NCBI RefSeq assembly: GCF_000359585.1
Contig: NZ_APMH01000005.1
Span: 1-64,000, forward strand
Source of the DNA: Clostridium tyrobutyricum DSM 2637 = ATCC 25755 = JCM 11008
Lineage (GTDB): Bacteria; Bacillota; Clostridia; Clostridiales; Clostridiaceae
Length of the DNA: 64,000 bases
Direction of reading: 5' to 3'
The position numbers and the translations under genes were made by a program. The notes below the pieces were generated by a model, which was not told where the DNA came from, did not search any database, and saw only the letters and a list, made by a program, of their open reading frames with translations. Shown here one piece after another: positions 17,854 to 27,205 of this stretch (the stretch's first letter is position 1; each line of letters begins with the position of its first letter).

Positions 17854-20454
17854 ATGGTTGAATGGTATGGTCAATCTTGGAGTCATATTATAAAAAAATT
17901 AGACAGCAACAGTTATTATGGACTCTATGATGAACAAATTGAACCTCATAGAAAAAAATACGGTAAAAATGAAATATTGATTCCTGAAACTAAAAGCTTT
18001 TTTTCTCTCATTATAATCCAATTAAAAGAGCCATGGGTTTTATACCTGCTGCTATCTATAGTATTGTCTATATATTTTAAATTATTTTGGGAAATGCTTG
18101 TAACTATTGTTATATTTTTGGTGAATGTAATGTGCATAGCCCTACAAAAATATAAAGATCAAAAAGATATCAAGGAACTCAAAAAAATGAATATGGGAAA
18201 TGCAAGGGTTATAAGGGGGGGAAGAACAATTAGAATCCCTTTAGAAGAACTTGTAGTAGGAGATATAGTCATAATTGGTTCAGGGGAGTCTGTACCTGCC
18301 GATATAAGAATAATTGAAGCAAATGATCTAAAGGTGGATGAATGTTCTGTTACAGGAGAAAGAGTTCTATCTGACAAATATTCACCTAAAATAGAAGACA
18401 AGGAGATATCTTTATCAGATATGAAGAATATTCTTTTTAAATCTTCAATAGTTGCTGGTGGAGATGCTACTGGAGTTGTAATAGCTGTTGGTATGAAAAC
18501 ACAAATATCTGATATAGTAAAATCTTTTTTAGAGCAGAAGCAAAATAAAAATTTCTTTAAATCTGTTATAAGCAGTATATTAAATATGTATATAAAATTT
18601 TTATTTATAGGAATTTTTATTTCTAATTTTTTGACCTATAATTGGAATAGAAATATTTTTCAGTTGATAAAACAGTTTGCCATTGTTTCAATTAGTTCAT
18701 TTCCAATAGGTTTTGTTATAATAATATATCTTATAAATAATATATTTTTAAAGAATATTGAAAAAAGCAATAATGTAAATTTTAAAGATTTGTCCAGTAT
18801 TGAAAAATTCTCAAAAGTAACTGTCATATGCGAAGATAAAGTAGGTGGATTTTCCAAAAAAAGGATGGATTTAAGCAAGGTATATGGAAACGATGGATTT
18901 ATTGATATTGATGAAGAAACACTTAAGGAAGATGGTGTTAGTGAAAATTTATATAGAATGTTGGATATAGGTCTTCTATGTAATGATACACAATTGGTCA
19001 ATGGAGAAATTGAAAATTCAAAAGATGATTTAACTGAAATAGCCCTTGTCAAATTTGCACAGCAGAATGGGATTTATAAAAGGAAGATTGAAAGGGAGCA
19101 TAGAAGAATATTTCAGATTTCATTTGATACTGATAGGAGAATTATGACTTCTGTCAATAAAATGGACAAGAACTATAGAGCAAGTGTAAAGGGAGCGGTT
19201 GATTCCATATTGGACAGATGTACCCATATAATGAAGAATGGAGTTGAGCTTGAAATAACCGAAGATGATATAAATGATATACGTACTGCAGATATAAGTA
19301 TGTCTAATGATTCACTAAATGTAGTAGGATTTGCATATAGAAATTTTAATTATGAACCAAGTCTTAAAGAAAATATAGAGAGCAATCTTGTATTTGTAGG
19401 CTTGATGGGATTCGATAATAAACTAAAAGATTTTGCAGAAGATTATGTGAAGAAGTCTGATGAATTATCTATAAAGCCCATTATAATTACGGAAGACAGC
19501 AAGTTGACTGCATTTGCAGTAGGTAGGAAGCTGGGGATTGTATCAAGACTTCAACAGATAATATCTGGAGTTGAAATAGATAATATGGATGAGGAAGAGT
19601 TTAATCGTATAGGAGAAAAAATAAATATATTTTCAAGAATTAGTTCAAAAAATAAAGTAGAAATTATTAAGGCATTAAAAAACTATGGATATATTACAGC
19701 TATAACAGGTTGGAAGTTAACTGATGTCCCAGCACTTAAAATATCCGATATAGGAATAACTAATAGTAGAAGCAATATAGTAAAAAGATTAAGTGATGTA
19801 TTTATTAAAGATATCGATTTTATGAATCTTTTGAAATTAATAGAAAGTTGTAGAAAGATAATGTCTGAAATGAGAAAAATTTTGATTTATTTGGCTAGTT
19901 GTAGTTTTGGTATAGCTGCTTTTTTAATTATAAATACAATTGCTGGAACTGTGAAAATAAATGAGGATTTATTTTTAAAATCTTCTATATTTAATATTTT
20001 TACTATGATTCTATCAACATTGGCACTTATATACCAACATGATGAAGAGAGTTCAGAATATATAAGTTATGTCATAAATAAGGATATTATAAAGAGTAAA
20101 ATTTCTTTTGTATGTTCAAGGGGAGTGCTTATGGCTGTATCGGCATTTATATCTTTTAAAATTTCTGAATTCCTAGGAAGTAAATTTTCATTGCAGATTC
20201 CTTTTCTGGTTTTAAATTTTTGTGCTGTATTTTTTGTATATAGTTTTTCAAATAATAATTTATTTAAAAATAAATTACCCAATATTATAGTAAGTATAAA
20301 TTTTATATTTCAAATATGCATAATTTTATTATGGACAAAATTTAGTGTAATTTTTGAAGCATCATATTGGATAATTGTATTTGTATTTGCAGCTATTTGG
20401 TTTGTATTGAGTTTAGTAAATAAGTTTGATAAAAAAGAATATTATATGGAATAG
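17854..20454 (+). CDS. P-type ATPase-like protein with degenerate catalytic motifs
   Basis: The 866-residue protein has the full layout of a P-II cation ATPase: N-terminal cytosolic segment, M1-M2, A domain (LVVGDIVIIGSGESVPADIR), M3-M4, P/N domains and about six C-terminal membrane segments. Key motifs are altered. DKTGTLT is replaced by DKVGGFS with the Asp kept at about residue 328; TGES is TGER at 167; TGDGVND is TGWKLTD at 618-624; the M4 PEGLP motif is SSFPIG; and the M6 Asp motif is missing. KGA in the N domain is kept. Seen: intact frame over 2.6 kb. Known: these residues are needed for phosphoryl transfer, Mg binding and ion coordination. Inferred: no ATP-driven transport; a scaffold or regulatory role. 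It sits between comEA and comEC. The ATG at 17854 follows GGAGGT. Confidence 0.85.
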   Translation: MVEWYGQSWSHIIKKLDSNSYYGLYDEQIEPHRKKYGKNEILIPETKSFFSLIIIQLKEPWVLYLLLSIVLSIYFKLFWEMLVTIVIFLVNVMCIALQKYKDQKDIKELKKMNMGNARVIRGGRTIRIPLEELVVGDIVIIGSGESVPADIRIIEANDLKVDECSVTGERVLSDKYSPKIEDKEISLSDMKNILFKSSIVAGGDATGVVIAVGMKTQISDIVKSFLEQKQNKNFFKSVISSILNMYIKFLFIGIFISNFLTYNWNRNIFQLIKQFAIVSISSFPIGFVIIIYLINNIFLKNIEKSNNVNFKDLSSIEKFSKVTVICEDKVGGFSKKRMDLSKVYGNDGFIDIDEETLKEDGVSENLYRMLDIGLLCNDTQLVNGEIENSKDDLTEIALVKFAQQNGIYKRKIEREHRRIFQISFDTDRRIMTSVNKMDKNYRASVKGAVDSILDRCTHIMKNGVELEITEDDINDIRTADISMSNDSLNVVGFAYRNFNYEPSLKENIESNLVFVGLMGFDNKLKDFAEDYVKKSDELSIKPIIITEDSKLTAFAVGRKLGIVSRLQQIISGVEIDNMDEEEFNRIGEKINIFSRISSKNKVEIIKALKNYGYITAITGWKLTDVPALKISDIGITNSRSNIVKRLSDVFIKDIDFMNLLKLIESCRKIMSEMRKILIYLASCSFGIAAFLIINTIAGTVKINEDLFLKSSIFNIFTMILSTLALIYQHDEESSEYISYVINKDIIKSKISFVCSRGVLMAVSAFISFKISEFLGSKFSLQIPFLVLNFCAVFFVYSFSNNNLFKNKLPNIIVSINFIFQICIILLWTKFSVIFEASYWIIVFVFAAIWFVLSLVNKFDKKEYYME

Positions 20455-20510
20455 CTTATGTTTATATATCAATTATTTGGTCAATACTTATAATCAAAGG
20501 GGTGTGGCCA

Positions 20511-22307
20511 ATGAAAAGACCATTGATATTTTATGCTATTTCTACAGCAGTAGGTTGCTTATGTGCCATGGAAATTTTAGAAAATTCCATTACCATATGT
20601 TCAACTATTGCTGTATTGTTTTTTATAATATATTTTACTACACTAGATAAAAAATTTTTTATCATAAATGCTGTTTTTTTCTCTTTGGCAGCCTTTAGCT
20701 TTTTGAATTATTTTAATTTTAATCCCGGATCTCATATAGATAAAATCAAATTATTAAATAAGAAAAACTATTATTTTATAGGAAGTATAAATGGTAGAAA
20801 AGTAATAGTCAATGGAAAAGTAGAAAAATTAAAAGAGGGTTCAAGCATAGAAGCCTATGGATCTTTTAAAAAAGATATGAATTTTACAAGAGGAATCATA
20901 GGAAATTATAAATTAGAGAAATATAAATTATTAAAAAGAGATATCATGTACTATTCTTATTCATATAAAAAACTTATATATAATAAATTCAAGAATATAA
21001 TTGGTGAGGACAGAACAGCTCTTATAATGGGCATATGCTATGGGGATGTCCATTACCTTACTCAAGAACAAAATCAGGAATTTCAAAAATTAGGAGTTAT
21101 ACATGCCGTTAGTGTATCAGGTTTTCATATGGCAATTATATATCAAGCTATAGAAGGAATATTTGGATTTAATATAGCTGTTTTATTTTCAATAATTTAT
21201 GTGATTTTTACTGGAATGTCTGCCGCTACAATGAGATCATTTATAATGATATTCATATATAAACTATCTAAAATATTTTTTAAGGAATATGATGGATTGT
21301 CATCTCTAAGCTTATCTGCAATTATACTAATTATGGCAAAACCATATTATATAGTTGATATAGGGTTTGGACTATCTTTTTTAGCAACTTTAGGTATACT
21401 TGTGTATTATAAAAAGCTTTCAAGAGTTTTATATATGATGCCTAAAAAATTAAATGAAAGCATAAGTTTGACTTTATCATCCCAAGTATTTTCACTTCCC
21501 TATGTTGCGTTTACAATTCAAAATTTCAGTTATGGATTTATGTTGGGAAATCTATTTTTACTTCCACTTTATTCTATACTTGTAGTACTCGGCAATATAG
21601 CACTTGTTGTTTCTTTTCTTAAACCAGTATTTAATATTATTGCAAAGCTGATTAATTTAGTGATCGAGGCCTCAGAAGGTGGAAGTTCAATAGTACTTAA
21701 ATTAACTCCGGAAATAGTATATTTAAATTATGAACAAGGTATTATAATGCTGCTGATCTATATTAGTTTTAAATTGTATAAAAGTGGATATAAGAAAATG
21801 AAATACATGCCTGCAGCACTTTTCATATTTATTGTATTACAAAGTTATAGCATCATAACAAAGGTTACCTTTCTAAATTTTCAAAGTGGTGAAGCAGTTA
21901 TATTAGATAGTAGAAATCAAAGAGTTATGATATGTAATTATGATTCCTATAATGGAAAATGGATAGTAAATATAAAAAAATATATGAACATAGATAAAGT
22001 TATAACTAACCCAGGGCAAAATTATAGATACATATTGAATAAAAACAGTTTTTTAAGTGTAAATTCAAGTGAAAAAAATAATAGTCTCATAGTTAAATTT
22101 CATAGATATAATAAAGAAAAATTTAATTTTATATTGAATGGGGAAACAGATTATGGAATTTCAAAAACAGATGATAATTCTTTAATTTACATACCCAAGG
22201 TAAAAATTAATGATTCATCTAAATATGAAGATCCTTTAGATAAGAGTATTACATATGGTATAATATTTAACAGATTGATTCCAATTGAAATGAGCGAAAA
22301 AAGGTGA
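20511..22307 (+). CDS. comEC: ComEC/Rec2-type DNA uptake channel with degenerate C-terminus
   Basis: Polytopic membrane channel for single-stranded DNA entry. The 598-residue protein has an N-terminal DUF4131-like region, then the competence domain with HAVSVSGFHMAIIY and about eight to ten membrane segments. Usual ComEC proteins end in a metallo-beta-lactamase domain (DVGQGDS, then HxHxDH). Here that region, from about residue 453, reads LNFQSGEAVILDSRNQRVM, has no metal-binding His motif and is short. Seen: conserved channel part, worn C-terminal domain. Inferred: nuclease function lost or supplied elsewhere. The ATG at 20511 follows AGGGGTG. It is 56 nt after the ATPase-like gene and 4 nt before holA. 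Confidence 0.88.
   Translation: MKRPLIFYAISTAVGCLCAMEILENSITICSTIAVLFFIIYFTTLDKKFFIINAVFFSLAAFSFLNYFNFNPGSHIDKIKLLNKKNYYFIGSINGRKVIVNGKVEKLKEGSSIEAYGSFKKDMNFTRGIIGNYKLEKYKLLKRDIMYYSYSYKKLIYNKFKNIIGEDRTALIMGICYGDVHYLTQEQNQEFQKLGVIHAVSVSGFHMAIIYQAIEGIFGFNIAVLFSIIYVIFTGMSAATMRSFIMIFIYKLSKIFFKEYDGLSSLSLSAIILIMAKPYYIVDIGFGLSFLATLGILVYYKKLSRVLYMMPKKLNESISLTLSSQVFSLPYVAFTIQNFSYGFMLGNLFLLPLYSILVVLGNIALVVSFLKPVFNIIAKLINLVIEASEGGSSIVLKLTPEIVYLNYEQGIIMLLIYISFKLYKSGYKKMKYMPAALFIFIVLQSYSIITKVTFLNFQSGEAVILDSRNQRVMICNYDSYNGKWIVNIKKYMNIDKVITNPGQNYRYILNKNSFLSVNSSEKNNSLIVKFHRYNKEKFNFILNGETDYGISKTDDNSLIYIPKVKINDSSKYEDPLDKSITYGIIFNRLIPIEMSEKR
22256..22264 (+). promoter_or_regulatory. Possible internal extended -10 promoter for holA
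   Basis: TGGTATAAT occurs inside the comEC 3' end, 47 nt before the holA start. It could give holA expression independent of the competence genes. Confidence 0.35.
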
Positions 22308-22311
22308 TAAC

Positions 22312-23355
22312 ATGATAGATTTATTTACATTTAAGGAAGATTTAAAAAAGAAGGATTTTAAGAATTGCTATGTATTTTGTGGGTCGGATGAAAATATTAT
22401 TCAAGAATGTGTAAAACTTATAGTAGACAGATTTATTAATCCTGACTTTTTAGATTTGAATTATATAAAATTTGATGGCAATTCAATGGATGGCTTTCAG
22501 CCTGTTATAAATGCCTGTCAAACACTCCCATTTATGAGTAATAAAAAAATTGTACTTGTATATAGAGCAAATTTCATCGGAAATGATTTACAAAATAAAA
22601 GTAAATTGTCCGGGGAAAAGGAATTTAATTATATACACAAGTATGTAAAGAAAGTTCCAGAACACTGTATATTGATAATGTATGAAGTTTTTAAAAGTAA
22701 AAGGGATAAGGTAAGTAAGAGAATATACAAGCTTGACAAAGATGTATGTGTAGTCAGAATAGATAAATTTAAAGGAAGACAACTTGAAAACAGGGTAGAG
22801 GAGATATTCAGCGAAAAAAATAAAGAAATAAAAAAATTTGAGTTGAGATTGTTTTGCAGTGTTATGGAAGATAATAATTTCAGTGTAATAAAAAATGAGG
22901 TGGAAAAGCTCTGCTGTTACACTTATGGAAGAGAGATAACCAAAGATGATATAAAAAAATTATTTTTAAAAACAAGTGATGATGATATATTTGATCTTGT
23001 AAATCCAATATCGAATAAAAAGATAAAAGAGTCATTGATTGTTTTAGATGAACTTATATATAAGGGAGTAAATATAAATTATATTTTGACTATGATAGAG
23101 AGGCAATTTAATCTGCTATTTAAAATGAAAAAGGCCCTTGAAGACAAGAAGGATAAGAAATACATAATGAATATGCTTAGAATGAAATCGGACTATGCTT
23201 ACAGTATAATGATGAGCCAGAGCAAAAAATTTACATTAAGACAGCTCAGACATGCTGTAGATCTTTGTATTAATTCAGAACAAAAAATTAAAAGTTCTAC
23301 AGTAGATCAAAAAACTGAAATAGAACTTCTAATAATAAATACAATTGCAGGATAA
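22312..23355 (+). CDS. holA: DNA polymerase III subunit delta
   Basis: Clamp-loader subunit that opens the beta clamp. The 347-residue protein has the AAA-like N-terminal part (FKNCYVFCGSDENIIQECVKLIVDRF), a clamp-contact region near LPFMSNKKIVLVY, and the C-terminal collar domain (ILTMIERQFNLLFKMKKALE). It starts 4 nt after comEC, with the ribosome site AAGGTGAT inside the comEC end. comEC-holA-rpsT is a standard Firmicutes order. Confidence 0.95.
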   Translation: MIDLFTFKEDLKKKDFKNCYVFCGSDENIIQECVKLIVDRFINPDFLDLNYIKFDGNSMDGFQPVINACQTLPFMSNKKIVLVYRANFIGNDLQNKSKLSGEKEFNYIHKYVKKVPEHCILIMYEVFKSKRDKVSKRIYKLDKDVCVVRIDKFKGRQLENRVEEIFSEKNKEIKKFELRLFCSVMEDNNFSVIKNEVEKLCCYTYGREITKDDIKKLFLKTSDDDIFDLVNPISNKKIKESLIVLDELIYKGVNINYILTMIERQFNLLFKMKKALEDKKDKKYIMNMLRMKSDYAYSIMMSQSKKFTLRQLRHAVDLCINSEQKIKSSTVDQKTEIELLIINTIAG

Positions 23356-23390
23356 ATAAATAACCGGTAGATACCGGTTTATTTATTAAG
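23352..23390. terminator. Bidirectional terminator between holA and rpsT
   Basis: AATAAATAACCGGT and ACCGGTTTATTTATT pair around the loop AGAT with one bulge. Both flanks are AT-rich, and the two genes converge here. Confidence 0.8.
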
Positions 23391-23652
23391 CGGATAAATT
23401 ATCCAATCTTGCTGCCAATCTAGATTTTTTTCTCGCTGCTTTGTTTTTATGTATAATGCCTTTTGATACAGCTTTATCTAAAGATCTAGCAGATGCAAGA
23501 TAAGCAATTTTAGCTTCTTCCGCATTATTATTCTCAACAGCAGTTAAAAACTTCTTTATAGTAGTCTTTAATGAGGATCTTATGATCTTGTTTCTAAGAG
23601 TCTTGGTTTCTATAACTTTGATTCTCTTTTTTGCTGATTTAATATTTGCCAT
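23386..23652 (-). CDS. rpsT: 30S ribosomal protein S20
   Basis: Small-subunit protein that binds 16S rRNA. The 88-residue basic product begins [21 protein letters not shown] and ends with [12 protein letters not shown], both family signatures. The ATG at 23652 follows GAGGGGGTGAAT; three extra upstream codons are not needed. It is on the minus strand with its own promoter, convergent with holA. Confidence 0.97.
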   Translation of the reverse strand: MANIKSAKKRIKVIETKTLRNKIIRSSLKTTIKKFLTAVENNNAEEAKIAYLASARSLDKAVSKGIIHKNKAARKKSRLAARLDNLSA

Positions 23653-23732
23653 GTAATTCACCCCCTCATAATTTTATAAAGTCTTATTAGCTCTGGGGAA
23701 TACTAATAAACTTCGTATATTTAACAAATGCT

Positions 23733-23761
23733 ATTATAGCATTAAAAATAACTTCATTCAA
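23733..23761 (-). promoter_or_regulatory. Sigma-A promoter of rpsT
   Basis: On the minus strand: TTGAAT (23761-23756), a 17-nt spacer ending in TGC, and TATAAT (23738-23733). This gives a leader of about 75 nt before the S20 start. Confidence 0.8.
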
Positions 23762-23789
23762 GTATAAATTTTAGGTGTCAGTAAAATAT

Positions 23790-23821
23790 GAATAAACATA
23801 AAGAAAAAACAAACAATATTA
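23790..23821 (+). promoter_or_regulatory. Possible sigma-G/F-type promoter of gpr
   Basis: GAATA at 23790 and CAATATTA at 23814, 19 nt apart, resemble the forespore sigma-G boxes (GmATr and CATnmTA). They overlap the earliest in-frame ATG of gpr, which supports the later GTG start. Confidence 0.35.
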
Positions 23822-23856
23822 GCATAAATAGAATTTTTATATTTGGAGTGGTGAAT

Positions 23857-24843
23857 GTGTTTAATACAAGAACAGATTTAGCTTTGGAGGCAAAGGAAAT
23901 ATATGAAAATGAAAGTGGAAAAGATATAGACGGCGTTAAGATAAGTGAAAGTTTAAAAGATAATATAAAAATAACCAATGTTAATGTAATTGAAGATGTA
24001 GGGGAAAAGATGATAGGTAAGCCAAAAGGATCATATATCACTATTGATATTCCCAAACTTGCACATTATGATGGAGAGTTGAGAGATAAATTGAGCAAAG
24101 TTATGGGAGATGAATTAAAAGAAATAATTAATTCTATTGGGAATGATTTAGACAACAGCATGACTGCACTGGTTGTAGGACTTGGAAACTGGAATATAAC
24201 TCCTGACTCTTTAGGACCCAAGGTTATATCAAGGTTAATGGTTACAAGGCATTTGAAACAGCTAGTACCAGATAAGATAGATGAAAGAATAAGACCGGTT
24301 TGTGCAGTTGCACCAGGAGTACTTGGACTTACAGGTATCGAAAGCAGTGAGATTATAAAGGGAATTGTAGATAAAATTAAACCCAATATAATAATATGTA
24401 TAGATGCACTTGCTTCTAGAAAAATGGATAGAGTCAATTCTACCATACAGATAAGCAATACTGGAATATCTCCTGGATCAGGAGTTGCGAACAGAAGAAT
24501 GGAACTTAGCATAAAGACTCTAGGAGTACCTGTAATTGCAATAGGTGTACCTACAGTAGTAGATGCTGCTACAATGGCCAATGATACTATAGATTGTGTG
24601 GTAAATGAGTTAATATCCAAATCTAAAACTGGCGGCGAATTTTATAATATGCTTAAGTCAATGGATAAGGAAGAGAAGAGAAAGTTGATAATTGAAATTT
24701 TAAATAACTCTGAAAATATCATGGTAACACCTAAAGATGTTGATGTTGTAATAGAGTCGGTATCCAAAATACTTGCATTGGGAATAAATATGGCTCTCCA
24801 ACCGGAACTCAATTTAGAAGAGATAAATACTTTCTTAGAATAA
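23857..24843 (+). CDS. gpr: Germination protease GPR
   Basis: Aspartic-type endopeptidase (A25) that degrades small acid-soluble spore proteins at germination. The 328-residue form begins VFNTRTDLALEAKEIYENE, where the pro-peptide is normally cut. The core has LVVGLGNWNITPDSLGPKV and AVAPGVLGLTGIESSEII. I place the start at GTG 23857 after GGAGTGGTGA; an ATG at 23788 would add 23 residues but lacks a ribosome site and overlaps a possible forespore promoter. spoIIP, which commonly follows gpr, is not present. Confidence 0.95.
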   Translation: MFNTRTDLALEAKEIYENESGKDIDGVKISESLKDNIKITNVNVIEDVGEKMIGKPKGSYITIDIPKLAHYDGELRDKLSKVMGDELKEIINSIGNDLDNSMTALVVGLGNWNITPDSLGPKVISRLMVTRHLKQLVPDKIDERIRPVCAVAPGVLGLTGIESSEIIKGIVDKIKPNIIICIDALASRKMDRVNSTIQISNTGISPGSGVANRRMELSIKTLGVPVIAIGVPTVVDAATMANDTIDCVVNELISKSKTGGEFYNMLKSMDKEEKRKLIIEILNNSENIMVTPKDVDVVIESVSKILALGINMALQPELNLEEINTFLE

Positions 24844-24944
24844 ATACCAAATGACAAGTGAATAAAATTTGTAAATAAGTCCATCCTTAATAATAGAAAA
24901 TAGCAGAAATTTTAAAATATTTCTTATTGTGAGGGTGGTTTTTT

Positions 24945-25268
24945 ATGAGCAGGAGAGCATTTAAATCTGTAACTATATGTTGTATAATATTGGTAATTAC
25001 GGGGGTGATCACGGTGAATAATAGTATGCCAAAATTTATTAAGGATAAATCTGATTTTAGTATAGATTTTAATATCAATCCATTTAATTTTACTATTAAC
25101 ACTAAAAATTATTCTATTGATTTTGGAAGAGGTGGTTTATATAATTTTAAAAATATTTCATTTCAATTTACTCAAAATGTTTACAATGGAGTAAGAGACA
25201 AAACGGAAGATATAGTTGATGTAATGGATAAAACATTTAGACAAATCAAATCTAATATGGTACATTAG
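24945..25268 (+). CDS. Small membrane-anchored protein, unknown function
   Basis: A 107-residue protein with one N-terminal membrane helix (VTICCIILVITGVITV, residues ~9-24), then an extracytoplasmic region rich in Asn, Phe and Lys with alternating beta-like segments (FSIDFNINPFNFTIN). GAGGGTGG lies before the ATG. I do not recognise a family. It sits where spoIIP would be expected between gpr and lepA, but it shows no SpoIIP amidase motif and is far shorter. Confidence 0.65.
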   Translation: MSRRAFKSVTICCIILVITGVITVNNSMPKFIKDKSDFSIDFNINPFNFTINTKNYSIDFGRGGLYNFKNISFQFTQNVYNGVRDKTEDIVDVMDKTFRQIKSNMVH

Positions 25269-25297
25269 TTAATCCTCTTTTAACTGAATATTTCTTA

Positions 25298-25306
25298 TGT
25301 TATAAT
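25298..25306 (+). promoter_or_regulatory. Extended -10 promoter of lepA
   Basis: TGTTATAAT is an extended -10 box, with a TTTAAC-like -35 about 16 nt upstream. It gives a leader of about 80 nt for lepA. Confidence 0.5.
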
Positions 25307-25339
25307 TTAGATAGTTATTATAGATTTTTAAACATGAAA

Positions 25340-25364
25340 GGTTTGCAGAAAGTGCAAATCTTTT
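25340..25364 (+). terminator. Leader hairpin with T-run upstream of lepA
   Basis: GGTTTGCA, loop GAAAG, TGCAAATC (one wobble pair), then TTTT. It lies between the lepA promoter and start, so it may act as an attenuator instead of a gene-end terminator. Confidence 0.45.
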
Positions 25365-25394
25365 AAATCGTCTATTGGTTATGGAGGAGAATAT

Positions 25395-27203
25395 ATGCAG
25401 AGCGAAAGGCAAAAATATATAAGAAATTTTTCTATAGTTGCTCACATAGATCATGGTAAATCTACCCTTGCAGATAGATTGATCGAAAAGACTGGTACTC
25501 TTACTGAAAGGGAAATGGATTCTCAAGTACTTGATAATATGGACCTTGAGAGGGAAAGAGGCATAACTATAAAATCACAGGCTGTAAGATTGGTATATAA
25601 AAAATCAGAAGATGAAGAGTATATATTAAATCTTATAGATACTCCTGGACATGTAGATTTTAACTATGAGGTATCTAGAAGTTTGGCTGCTTGTGAGGGA
25701 GCCATACTAGTTGTAGATGCTACACAGGGTATACAGGCACAGACGCTTGCAAACTGCTATCTGGCATTGGATCATGATCTGGAAATTGTTCCTGTAATAA
25801 ATAAAATAGATCTTCCAAGTGCAAGACCTGATGAAATAAAAAAGGAGATAGAAGATGTTATTGGAATAGAAGCACAAGATGCACCTCTTGTTTCTGCAAA
25901 AACAGGACTTAATATAGAAGATGTTCTAAAAGCCATAGTAGAAAAGATACCCGCTCCTGAGGGTGACGAAAATGCTCCACTTAAAGCTCTTATATTTGAC
26001 TCTAACTATGATAGTTATAGGGGAGTTGTTTGTCATATAAGAGTAAATGAGGGCTCTATAAAACCTGGAATGCAGATAAAATTGATGGCTACAGACAAAT
26101 CATATGAAGTAATTGAGACAGGTGTATTTGCTCCAAATTTTCTGCCTAATGATGGTCTGAAAGCAGGGGAAGTAGGATATTTTACAGCTTCTATAAAGAA
26201 TGTAAGGGATGCTAGAGTTGGAGATACTGTTACGGAAGCAAAGAGAATGGCCAAAGAAGCTCTTGAAGGTTATAGACCTGCAGTACCTATGGTGTTTAGT
26301 GGTATATATCCTGTGGATGGAGCAAAATATGGAGAGTTAAAAGAAGCTCTTGAAAAACTTCAGGTAAATGATGCAGCACTTTCTTTTGAACCGGAAACAT
26401 CTATAGCACTTGGATTCGGTTTTAGATGTGGTTTCCTGGGACTTTTACATATGGATGTAATTCAGGAAAGAATAGAGCGAGAATTTAATCTGGACATTAT
26501 AATTACAGCTCCTTCAGTTATATATAAAATTATGAAAACAGATGGAAGCATAGTAGAACTTACCAATCCTACAAATATGCCGGAATTAACTGAAATAAAG
26601 TATATGGAGGAACCTGTAGTAAGAGCTTCTATAATAACACCTTCAGATTATGTAGGTGCTGTAATGAAGTTGGCACAGAGCAGAAGAGGGACTTTTAAGG
26701 ATATGCAGTATATTGAAACCACAAGAGTATCTCTCAACTACGATATACCACTCAATGAGATAATATATGATTTTTTTGATGCATTGAAATCAAGAACCAG
26801 AGGCTATGCTTCCTTTGATTATGAATTAAAAGGATATAGTGAAGCAAAATTGGTTAAATTGGATGTACTTTTAAATAGTGAAATAGTGGATGCACTTTCT
26901 ATGATAGTACCAGAAGAGAGGGCTTATGAAAGAGGAAGGCATATAGCTGAAAAATTGAAGGAGATAATACCAAGGCAATTATTTGAAATACCTATTCAGG
27001 CGGCTGTTGGAGGAAAGATAATAGCAAGAGAGACAGTTAAGGCTATGAGAAAAGATGTTTTGGCAAAATGTTATGGAGGAGATATATCCAGAAAGAAGAA
27101 ATTACTTGAAAAGCAAAAAGAAGGAAAGAAGAGAATGAGGCAGGTAGGATCGGTGGAGATACCTCAAGAAGCATTTATGACAATTTTAAAGACAGAGGAT
27201 TAA
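25395..27203 (+). CDS. lepA: Elongation factor 4 (LepA)
   Basis: Ribosome-associated GTPase. The 602-residue protein has G1 [10 protein letters not shown]2 around [10 protein letters not shown]3 DTPGHVDF and G4 [11 protein letters not shown]-like domains III and V and the LepA-specific C-terminal domain ([40 protein letters not shown]) follow. TGGAGGA precedes the ATG. hemW follows after 2 nt. Confidence 0.98.
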   Translation: MQSERQKYIRNFSIVAHIDHGKSTLADRLIEKTGTLTEREMDSQVLDNMDLERERGITIKSQAVRLVYKKSEDEEYILNLIDTPGHVDFNYEVSRSLAACEGAILVVDATQGIQAQTLANCYLALDHDLEIVPVINKIDLPSARPDEIKKEIEDVIGIEAQDAPLVSAKTGLNIEDVLKAIVEKIPAPEGDENAPLKALIFDSNYDSYRGVVCHIRVNEGSIKPGMQIKLMATDKSYEVIETGVFAPNFLPNDGLKAGEVGYFTASIKNVRDARVGDTVTEAKRMAKEALEGYRPAVPMVFSGIYPVDGAKYGELKEALEKLQVNDAALSFEPETSIALGFGFRCGFLGLLHMDVIQERIEREFNLDIIITAPSVIYKIMKTDGSIVELTNPTNMPELTEIKYMEEPVVRASIITPSDYVGAVMKLAQSRRGTFKDMQYIETTRVSLNYDIPLNEIIYDFFDALKSRTRGYASFDYELKGYSEAKLVKLDVLLNSEIVDALSMIVPEERAYERGRHIAEKLKEIIPRQLFEIPIQAAVGGKIIARETVKAMRKDVLAKCYGGDISRKKKLLEKQKEGKKRMRQVGSVEIPQEAFMTILKTED

Positions 27204-27205
27204 TT

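Noticed and set aside
24066-24620. A 184-codon frame antisense to gpr
   Set aside because: It is a shadow of the conserved gpr reading frame.
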